Assembly: GCA_012961305.1 (NCBI GenBank)
Contig: DTZQ01000630.1
Location: 1-5,551 of the forward strand
Direction of reading: 5' to 3'
From: Armatimonadota bacterium
Lineage (GTDB): Bacteria > Armatimonadota > UBA10988 > DTZQ01
DNA length: 5,551 nt
A model generated the notes under the pieces. That model saw only the letters and a list, made by a program, of their open reading frames with translations. It did not search any database and was not told the DNA's origin. Within the stretch, counting starts at the first letter, position 1; each line of letters opens with the position of its first letter. Shown here in pieces: positions 1 to 4,748 of this stretch. The position numbers were made by a program, and so were the translations under genes.

Positions 1-13
1 CAAGCATCCCTCG

Positions 14-442
14 ATGAAACGAGAATCTCCCCGATTCATCGGGGAGAGTGTCAAACACCGGGAGGCGGAGGAGTTGCTTGCCCTGGCGCAGGAGTTCCTG
101 AGTTACACCGCGGGGGCCTGCGAAAGGGAGGAATGGCGGGTGGCCATTGATGAGGGTTACAATGCGGCTGAACTGGCCGTAAAGGGGTTAATTTTACTCG
201 CGGGCGAGGACTTGGCCCGTACCCAGGGGGGCCTCGGGGGTCAGTTTGGCCGCCTGTACGGAGAAGCTGGAAAGACACCGCGGGAATGGGGGCGTGAACT
301 GCATCGGGCCCAACAACTGCGCACTGCCGCCCGCTACCGTTATGCGGCTATCCTCTCCGCCGATGACGCCCGCCGGGTGGTGGCCCTGGCAGAGCAACTG
401 ATACGGACCCTGCAAAACGAGTTGGCCGCCCGCGCCTCTTAA
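14..442 (+). CDS. HEPN-domain protein, UPF0332-like (start possibly upstream of window)
   Basis: This is a small all-helical protein of 142 residues if it starts at ATG 14. The core reads like the HEPN/UPF0332 family (PF05168-type): an amphipathic helix (about residues 17-36), then AIDEGYNAAELAVKGLI (44-60), a loop that in relatives holds a Thr-His motif but here reads RTQGGL (69-74), then LRTAARYRY (102-110) and a final helix rich in Ala and Leu (115-138). HEPN RNases of toxin-antitoxin systems use an R-x4-6-H motif. Here R103 is followed by tyrosines and no His, so RNase activity is doubtful. Such proteins often pair with a minimal nucleotidyltransferase (MNT), and its gene, if present, would lie before the window. 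The frame is open to the left edge and no Shine-Dalgarno sequence precedes ATG 14, so the start could be further left. TTG 74 is another candidate, with GGAGG at 61-65 and 8 nt spacing, although it would cut the first helix. Family call fairly firm; partner and role are inference. Confidence 0.72.
   Translation: MKRESPRFIGESVKHREAEELLALAQEFLSYTAGACEREEWRVAIDEGYNAAELAVKGLILLAGEDLARTQGGLGGQFGRLYGEAGKTPREWGRELHRAQQLRTAARYRYAAILSADDARRVVALAEQLIRTLQNELAARAS
26..47. repeat. 10-bp perfect inverted repeat (hairpin) at the 5' end of the HEPN gene
   Basis: TCTCCCCGAT (26-35) and ATCGGGGAGA (38-47) are exact reverse complements around a 2-nt centre (TC). In RNA this folds to a 9-bp GC-rich stem with a 4-nt loop. 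It lies within codons 5-12 of the annotated reading frame, or in the leader if the gene really starts at TTG 74. It could be an operator, a translational control hairpin or a degenerate palindromic repeat. It has no U-tract after it, so it is a poor intrinsic terminator on the + strand. Confidence 0.6.
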
Positions 443-452
443 CGGTTAACCC

Positions 453-1487
453 ATGGCCAAGATACTGACCTGTCTACTGTCCATTGCCTACGGCCTGCTG
501 GCCTGGGAGATGGCGGAGGTCCAGCGGGTGCGGTTGGCCTATCGGTTTGCGCGGGGCCAAACGACTCGCTACCAACTAACCGTGCTGGGCGTGGGGTGCC
601 TCACGCTCAGCGGAGCCACGGCAAGTGGGGAACCGCTAATTGTACCCTTCGACATGCAGGTGCAGGGCACGTTCCGCCGGCGAGTGTTGAAGGTCGCGGC
701 CAACGGCCGGGCAGAGGTGGAAACTCAGTTGGAAACCCTGGCCTTGAAGGCCACTGGGGCAGGTCAGCAGGTGGAGGCCGAGATGTCTCCAGGTTCGTTT
801 CGGGCCACTTTGAACGGCCAGAAATGGGTTCCTTCCCCCCCCACTTTTCCCCCGTCGGGGGAGAAAAGTGAGACTGCCTTCGACCCCCAAAGGCTGTTGC
901 AGCCGGTCCGCCAGCAGGTCACGCCGACGGGCAAAACCACTTCTTCCTCGCCGAAACTGGAGGTCTCCTGGGAGTCATTGGCCCCTGCGATAGCCCCCCT
1001 TTTGCGCTTGGGACAGCAACTCCAAAGGTTCTGGCCTCAGTTCCCGCAGCGAGAGGTCAAGCCCGGCGAAACGTGGGAGCAACCGTTCCGCCTGCCCCTG
1101 CCCGGCCCGGCGGCGGAAATTGCGACCTCAACCCTCCAGTACACCTTTGCCGGGCTCACCGCTTGGGAGGGGGAAACTTGCGCCCAGGTGCGCCTGCAGG
1201 GGGTTCTCAATTTGCCCCCCTTCCTCCTGCCTCTGAGGCCAGTTCCGAGGCCACCGAAGGGGCCAAGGTCCCTGCGGGCAGAGCAACTGAAAGTAAGGCT
1301 GCACGGCACCGTGTACTTCGTCCCCGGCCGCGGGCAATGGTGGGGACAGGACCTCACGGCTGACCTCTACCTGAGGGCAACGACCTCGTCCTCCACGGAG
1401 CCAGAATCACCGCCACTGAAACTGGAACTGGAGGGAGAAGTGCGGGTCCTCATCAAACCGATTTCTTCCTCCGCGCAGGTCCCTTAG
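453..1487 (+). CDS. Hypothetical secreted protein with signal peptide
   Basis: I do not recognise the family with certainty. The protein has 344 residues. It begins with K3 and a hydrophobic stretch (about 4-18, ILTCLLSIAYGLLAW), which looks like an export signal; no strict AxA cleavage site or lipobox is evident, and cleavage near A21 is plausible. The mature part is mostly alternating beta-type sequence: YRFARGQTTRYQLTV (30-44), a strand-rich block at 64-120, and another at 201-255 that begins EVKPGETW. A last block (276-336) holds a GTVYFVPGRGQWWGQ motif. Two Pro/Ser-rich linkers (126-170 and 255-275) separate these blocks. The layout recalls DUF6263-like exported proteins, but this is a visual impression. 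The gene starts 10 nt after the HEPN stop with no clear Shine-Dalgarno sequence (TTAACCC before the ATG), so the two may be cotranscribed. It ends 5 nt before the convergent hsp70-like gene. Existence of the gene is likely; its function is unknown. Confidence 0.75.
   Translation: MAKILTCLLSIAYGLLAWEMAEVQRVRLAYRFARGQTTRYQLTVLGVGCLTLSGATASGEPLIVPFDMQVQGTFRRRVLKVAANGRAEVETQLETLALKATGAGQQVEAEMSPGSFRATLNGQKWVPSPPTFPPSGEKSETAFDPQRLLQPVRQQVTPTGKTTSSSPKLEVSWESLAPAIAPLLRLGQQLQRFWPQFPQREVKPGETWEQPFRLPLPGPAAEIATSTLQYTFAGLTAWEGETCAQVRLQGVLNLPPFLLPLRPVPRPPKGPRSLRAEQLKVRLHGTVYFVPGRGQWWGQDLTADLYLRATTSSSTEPESPPLKLELEGEVRVLIKPISSSAQVP
842..870. repeat. Strong hairpin palindrome inside the secreted-protein gene
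   Basis: The left arm CACTTTTCCCCC (842-853) pairs with GGGGAGAAAAGTG (858-870). This gives a 12-bp stem with one bulged A (862) and a 4-nt loop (GTCG, 854-857). It is directly preceded by a run of C (835-842). It encodes the Pro/Ser-rich linker around residues 130-140, where sequence constraint should be weak. Neither strand has a T-tract directly after the stem, so it is not a typical terminator. It may be an intragenic palindromic repeat or simply a structured, C-rich stretch. Confidence 0.6.
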
Positions 1488-1492
1488 CCGGG

Positions 1493-3151
1493 TCACCGCA
1501 AGCGCACTACGGGTTGCTCCCGCATGAGGTACATCCGTCGCTTCAAATCGTACACCGTAGCACACAGCCAGCGGTCGGCGTTGACCCCGAAACCCACGCG
1601 CAGGCGGGCCTCTCGTTCGTGGGGAGGATGGGGTGGATTGAGCGTGCCCAAAGTGGGGTTGTCGCGGTTCAGGGGAACAATGGCGGTGGGCACTTCCCCC
1701 TCTGGCCCTGGCACCCGCAGGCGGCCATCCGGCCCCCAGATGAGCCGCTTCTGGGTTCCCGAAGCCCGACTGATTTCACAGATTACCAGTTCAAAAGTCG
1801 TTGCCGGTTCTCCCCGCGGACAGGTGGGGGTCAGGAAATCCTCCCAGAAGTTGGGTTCGGTCGGATAAATCGTACCCTCAGGGACAATGATGGGATATTC
1901 CGCTTGCTTTGTCTCCTCGTCGTAGAGCAGCAGGGCGTAATCGTGGCGGATGAAATCCTGCACTTTGTAGCCGGAGGCCAACCCGCAGGCCCCATGGGCC
2001 ACTGCCTCGAAGGGCAGCCAGTCTCGCAACCGCTCCCGGCCAAAGAGTTCCTCCAACAGGGTGTGCACCTCCGGCAGCAGGGTGGAACCGCCCACCAGCA
2101 GCACTTCGTCTATCTCCCGGGCCTCCAAACCCTTCGTGGCGGCTTCCTGCAGGGCCTCCTCCAGGACTCGCCTCAGGTCCACGTACAGGCCGCAGTCGGC
2201 TAAAAGTTGCACAAACTCCTCGCGGCTGATGGAGAGTCGGGCCCCACTTCGGTCCACCGCCAACTCGCGCAAGGCCCGGTCCTGAAAGATGAAAGTGGCC
2301 TCTTCCTGCCAGTAAAGTTGCTCCTTGACCCGCCGCGATTCGTCCAACAGGGCCCGATACCAGTCGGTATCGTCCCAGGCGGTAAGGTCGTTCCCCGTGC
2401 GGCGGCAGAACTCCTCCAAAAGCCACACGTCCACGTGGTCGCCACCCAAGTTAAGCCCCTGCTTGGCGATGACCTCGCCCTGCCCGGCCTTTTCCACGGT
2501 CGGGCCGGTGCGAATCAGGGCCACGTCCAAGGTGCCGCCGCCGAAGTCGAAAACCAACAGGTTTTGCTCTCGCTCAATGTTCAGCCCGTAACCAACGGCC
2601 GCGGCAACTGGCTCGTCCAGCGTCCGAAACCGTCGCACCCCCAACTGGTTGACCATAATGTAGCGCAGTTCCGCCCGATAGGTCTCGTAACTGTCCACCG
2701 GCACACTCATCACCAGGTCGCGAATGCGGGTCCCGTGCTGGTGGTAAATGGCCGCCAACAACTCGCGGAGGAAAACTTTGGTCACGTAGCGCACGGAAGC
2801 CGGATGGCCATTTAGCCAAGCAATAGGGCGCCGGCTCTCCCGCCCCAGGAGGGGCTTGAAGGAGCGGGCAAAGGCCCTGGCTCGACCGTCGTAGTTCATC
2901 TCCCAAGCCACCTGGCCGATTTCCGCCTGCCGACCTAAGAACCAGCGTCGTTCCACAAAGGGCCAGCGTCCCAGGTGGTCGCGCCAGGTGCGGGGATGGC
3001 GCAGGTACACCGCCGAAGGAACCACTGGCGTTTCGGTCAGGATTTGTGGCCGCGAAATCTCCCGCAGCGGTACGACCCGCGGCTCCTGAGCCTCCGGGTC
3101 CCACCGCGCCACCACAGTATTAGTAGTCCCCAAATCAATGGCCCAAAACAT
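1493..3151 (-). CDS. Divergent Hsp70/DnaK-family ATPase lacking the alpha-helical lid
   Basis: A cytoplasmic chaperone-type ATPase of 552 residues, against about 640 for DnaK. The ATPase domain (1-394) shows phosphate-1 AIDLGTTNT (4-12), the proline switch P151 with R159, LDEPVAAAVGYGL (178-190), phosphate-2 LVFDFGGGTLDVALI (199-213), GGDHVD (236-241), adenosine motif EVLLVGGSTLLPEV (349-362) and EAVAHGACG (382-390). By eye, GRQAE (73-77) aligns with DnaK GQPAK, so the K70 equivalent is Glu. The linker position (397-410, VQDFIRHDYALLLY) lacks the DnaK VLLLDV motif. Residues 411-552 look like a divergent substrate-binding beta domain; PLNRDNPTLGTLNPP (493-507) and ARLRVGFGVNA (515-525) match the end of that domain, and the chain stops where the lid would start. 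No dnaJ or grpE is adjacent and the gene is not placed as a canonical dnaK, so no symbol is given. ATG 3151 is the only start: the frame is closed by a stop at 3185-3187 with no other start codon between. The client is unknown. Confidence 0.9.
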   Translation of the reverse strand: MFWAIDLGTTNTVVARWDPEAQEPRVVPLREISRPQILTETPVVPSAVYLRHPRTWRDHLGRWPFVERRWFLGRQAEIGQVAWEMNYDGRARAFARSFKPLLGRESRRPIAWLNGHPASVRYVTKVFLRELLAAIYHQHGTRIRDLVMSVPVDSYETYRAELRYIMVNQLGVRRFRTLDEPVAAAVGYGLNIEREQNLLVFDFGGGTLDVALIRTGPTVEKAGQGEVIAKQGLNLGGDHVDVWLLEEFCRRTGNDLTAWDDTDWYRALLDESRRVKEQLYWQEEATFIFQDRALRELAVDRSGARLSISREEFVQLLADCGLYVDLRRVLEEALQEAATKGLEAREIDEVLLVGGSTLLPEVHTLLEELFGRERLRDWLPFEAVAHGACGLASGYKVQDFIRHDYALLLYDEETKQAEYPIIVPEGTIYPTEPNFWEDFLTPTCPRGEPATTFELVICEISRASGTQKRLIWGPDGRLRVPGPEGEVPTAIVPLNRDNPTLGTLNPPHPPHEREARLRVGFGVNADRWLCATVYDLKRRMYLMREQPVVRLR

Positions 3152-3153
3152 AG

Positions 3154-3183
3154 TTAGTGACTGCCCCCGCTTCCGCTTCGCAT
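3154..3183 (-). CDS. Nine-codon upstream reading frame (possible leader peptide of the hsp70-like gene)
   Basis: On the - strand an ATG at 3183-3181 opens a frame reading MRSGSGGSH and stops with TAA at 3156-3154, just 2 nt before the hsp70 ATG. AAGGA (3195-3191) lies 7 nt upstream of this ATG and GGAGG just before it, a far better ribosome site than the hsp70 ATG has (TCACTAACT directly before it, only a G-run about 12 nt away). The frame differs from hsp70, so it cannot be an N-terminal extension. The likely role is to load ribosomes that terminate and restart at hsp70, coupling its translation. The peptide has no run of a single regulatory amino acid. Translation is inferred, not shown. 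Confidence 0.5.
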   Translation of the reverse strand: MRSGSGGSH

Positions 3184-3190
3184 CCTATAT

Positions 3191-3200
3191 TCCTTCCTCC
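3191..3200 (-). promoter_or_regulatory. Strong Shine-Dalgarno sequence upstream of the short leader frame
   Basis: Read on the - strand this is GGAGGAAGGA, with the AAGGA part 7 nt from the ATG at 3183. It is about 40 nt from the hsp70 ATG at 3151, too far to serve it directly. It is the strongest ribosome-binding site in the intergenic region. Confidence 0.6.
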
Positions 3201-3219
3201 CGTTGAGAGGGCCGGGGAA

Positions 3220-3248
3220 ATTGTATCATATTTTCGTCAAGTTTTCCA
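3220..3248 (-). promoter_or_regulatory. Probable sigma70-type promoter of the hsp70-like gene
   Basis: On the - strand the -10 is TACAAT (3225-3220, 5 of 6 to consensus) with an extended -10 TG just upstream (TGATACAAT). The -35 is TGGAAA (3248-3243, 4 of 6), with a 17-nt spacer. Transcription would start near 3213 and give a leader of about 60 nt that contains the short reading frame and its ribosome site. I see no CIRCE element (TTAGCACTC-N9-GAGTGCTAA), so HrcA control is not supported. Confidence 0.55.
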
Positions 3249-3275
3249 GAGTTTTTATTGGGCTACTATTCCCCC

Positions 3276-3304
3276 TTGACATTGCCTCTCAAATCCGCTA
3301 TAAT
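3276..3304 (+). promoter_or_regulatory. Perfect-consensus sigma70 promoter for the trp operon
   Basis: TTGACA (3276-3281), a 17-nt spacer, and TATAAT (3299-3304) match the housekeeping consensus exactly in both hexamers and spacing. Transcription would start near 3310-3312, about 33 nt before the trpC ATG at 3344. That leader is too short for a leader peptide plus attenuator hairpins or a T-box, so any control would act at initiation or by feedback on enzymes encoded elsewhere. The spacer holds CCTCTCAA (3285-3292), whose reverse complement occurs at 3203-3210. Confidence 0.85.
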
Positions 3305-3343
3305 CTTAGAAGCCTTAAACATTCTCGGCAAATGCGACGGAAA

Positions 3344-4126
3344 ATGATTCTCGACCGCATTGTGGCGGTGAAACGGGAGGCCGTGGCGGCTCAGAAGCGG
3401 CGGCAGCCCCTGAAAGAGTGGCAGGTGCGGGTTGCACAGGCTTCCCCGCCCCTGGATTTCGCAGCTGCCCTCCGGGCCCGGCCAGGCGTGGCTCTCATTG
3501 CGGAGGTGAAGAAAGCCTCTCCCTCCCAGGGAGTTTTGCGCCCGGATTTCGACCCGGTAGCCCTCGCTCGAACTTATGCGGCCTTCGGCGCTGCTGCCCT
3601 CTCCGTGCTGACCGAGGAATCGTTCTTTCAGGGCCGCCCGGAGTTTCTGCCTGCCATTCGGGCCGCGGTGTCCGTGCCCCTGCTGCGCAAGGATTTCATC
3701 GTAGATGCGTACCAAATCTACGAAACGCGGGCCTTAGGAGCGGATGCCTTGCTGCTCATCGCGGCCGTGCTCACCCCCAGCCAGTTGCGGGATTTTCTGG
3801 CTCTCAGTCGGGAATTGGGGATGACCAGTTTGGTGGAGGTGCACACGGAAGCGGAACTGGAGGCGGTGCTGGCCACCGAGGCCCTGGTCATCGGGATTAA
3901 CAATCGCGACCTGGGCACCTTTGAAACGGACCTGGCCACGACCGGCCGCCTGCGGCCCCTCTTCCCTCCGGAGCGAATAGTGGTCAGCGAAAGCGGCATT
4001 TCCACCTCGGAGCACGTGCGCCAACTGGCCCTCTGGAAGGTGGACGCCATGCTGGTCGGGGAGGCCCTGATGCGGGCGACCAACGTGGGAGCCAAAGTAC
4101 GGGAACTGCTCAATGGTGCGGGTTAA
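3344..4126 (+). CDS. trpC: Indole-3-glycerol phosphate synthase
   Basis: Converts 1-(2-carboxyphenylamino)-1-deoxyribulose 5-phosphate (CdRP) to indole-3-glycerol phosphate, with loss of CO2 and water, in the cytoplasm. At 260 residues it has the usual length of a monofunctional (beta/alpha)8 enzyme. From ATG 3344 the active-site set is intact: E54 and K56 in IAEVKKASPSQG, K116 in LLRKDFI, E165 in LVEVH, INNRDL (185-190), and E216-S217 in SESGI; a phosphate-binding VGEALM follows at 238-243. ATG 3344 is chosen because MILDRIVAVK is a typical TrpC N-terminus. An in-frame ATG at 3332 would add MRRK. The frame is open further left to TTG 3203, but that would place the -35 and -10 boxes inside the gene. 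The Shine-Dalgarno sequence is weak (GACGGA). It is the first gene of the operon and overlaps trpF by 14 nt. Confidence 0.97.
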   Translation: MILDRIVAVKREAVAAQKRRQPLKEWQVRVAQASPPLDFAAALRARPGVALIAEVKKASPSQGVLRPDFDPVALARTYAAFGAAALSVLTEESFFQGRPEFLPAIRAAVSVPLLRKDFIVDAYQIYETRALGADALLLIAAVLTPSQLRDFLALSRELGMTSLVEVHTEAELEAVLATEALVIGINNRDLGTFETDLATTGRLRPLFPPERIVVSESGISTSEHVRQLALWKVDAMLVGEALMRATNVGAKVRELLNGAG

Positions 4127-4748
4127 AATTTGCGGCGTAACCAGCGTGGAGGAGGCTTTGGCGGCGGTGGAGGCGGGAGCCGATGCGCTGGGCCTGAACT
4201 TCTACCCCCCCAGCCCACGGGCCCTGGACCTCTCCACGGCACAGGCCATCTGCCGGGCCTTGCCGCCGTTCGTCGTGCGGGTGGGGGTGTTCGTGGACCA
4301 GCCGGCGGCTAAAATGATGGAGGTGGCCGCCACCTGTGGCCTGGACTGCCTGCAGTTGCACGGAGCGGAGCCGCCAGAGACAGGGGAAGTCCTCCGTCCC
4401 CGGCGGGTTATCAAGGCTTTTCGCCTGCGGACGGAGGAGGACTTGGAGCGTTTGTGGCCCTATGTGGGAGCGGTAGATGCCTTCCTTTTAGATGCCTACG
4501 TTCCTGGGCAACCCGGGGGGACGGGCCAGACCTTCGACTGGGCCTTGGCCGTGGAGGCGCAGCAACGGTTTCCTGCCGTGCCGGTAATCCTGGCGGGGGG
4601 CCTCACCCCGGAAAACGTGGCCCGGGCCGTCCGGCAGGTACAACCCTACGCGGTGGACGTGGCCAGCGGGGTCGAAAGGCCCCCCGGCCGCAAAGACCCA
4701 GCCAAAATGCGCGCCTTCGTCCACCGGGCGAAGGGGGAGGAAAGTTGA
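4113..4748 (+). CDS. trpF: Phosphoribosylanthranilate isomerase
   Basis: Carries out the Amadori rearrangement of N-(5'-phosphoribosyl)anthranilate to CdRP, the substrate of TrpC. The protein has 211 residues, normal for the (beta/alpha)8 family. Visible motifs are VKICGVT (4-10) with the catalytic C7, NFYPPSPR (29-36) ending in the conserved R36, QLHG (81-84), LLDAYVPG (125-132) with the catalytic D127, GGTGQTFDW (135-143), LAGGLTPENV (160-169) and DVASGVE (182-188). ATG 4113 lies inside the trpC end, giving a 14-nt overlap and probably translational coupling; GTG 4116 is a less likely alternative. Only a weak GGGA (4101-4104) precedes it. Although TrpF acts before TrpC, the gene order trpC-trpF-trpB is common. 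Confidence 0.97.
   Translation: MVRVKICGVTSVEEALAAVEAGADALGLNFYPPSPRALDLSTAQAICRALPPFVVRVGVFVDQPAAKMMEVAATCGLDCLQLHGAEPPETGEVLRPRRVIKAFRLRTEEDLERLWPYVGAVDAFLLDAYVPGQPGGTGQTFDWALAVEAQQRFPAVPVILAGGLTPENVARAVRQVQPYAVDVASGVERPPGRKDPAKMRAFVHRAKGEES
4735..4740 (+). promoter_or_regulatory. Ribosome-binding site deciding the trpB TTG start
   Basis: GGGAGG at the end of trpF lies 4 nt before TTG 4745, a tight but workable spacing. A second site, GAGGAG (4747-4752), comes after the TTG and would be well placed (7 nt) for position 4760, but the codon there is ATC. Confidence 0.5.

Noticed and set aside
1..50. CRISPR repeat suggested by the GAAAC-like and palindromic sequence at the left edge
   Set aside because: There is a single copy only, with no second repeat or spacer spacing within the window, and the sequence runs straight into a coding frame.
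835..870. Intrinsic terminator at the hairpin in the secreted-protein gene
   Set aside because: No T-tract directly follows the stem on either strand and the reading frame continues through it for another 200 codons.
1514..2815. Two long + strand open frames (1514-2203 and 2207-2815)
   Set aside because: Both are antisense to the hsp70-like gene, show no family motifs and have no credible ribosome sites; they reflect high GC content.
3220..3240. TTGACG (3240-3235, - strand) as the -35 box of the hsp70 promoter
   Set aside because: It is only 9 nt from TACAAT, too short for a sigma70 spacer, and no -10-like hexamer lies 17 nt downstream (the sequence there is CCCCGG).
3203..3343. Upstream extension of trpC to TTG 3203 (47 extra residues)
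   Set aside because: The stretch contains the perfect -35 and -10 boxes, has AT-rich non-coding composition, and encodes nothing like a TrpC N-terminus; MILDRIVAVK at 3344 is the family start.
3305..3343. A trp leader peptide, attenuator or T-box before trpC
   Set aside because: Only about 33 nt separate the predicted transcript start from ATG 3344; there are no Trp codons, no competing hairpins and no T-tract.
3152..3343. A CIRCE (HrcA) operator upstream of the hsp70-like gene
   Set aside because: No TTAGCACTC or GAGTGCTAA arm, nor a close variant, is present in the intergenic region.
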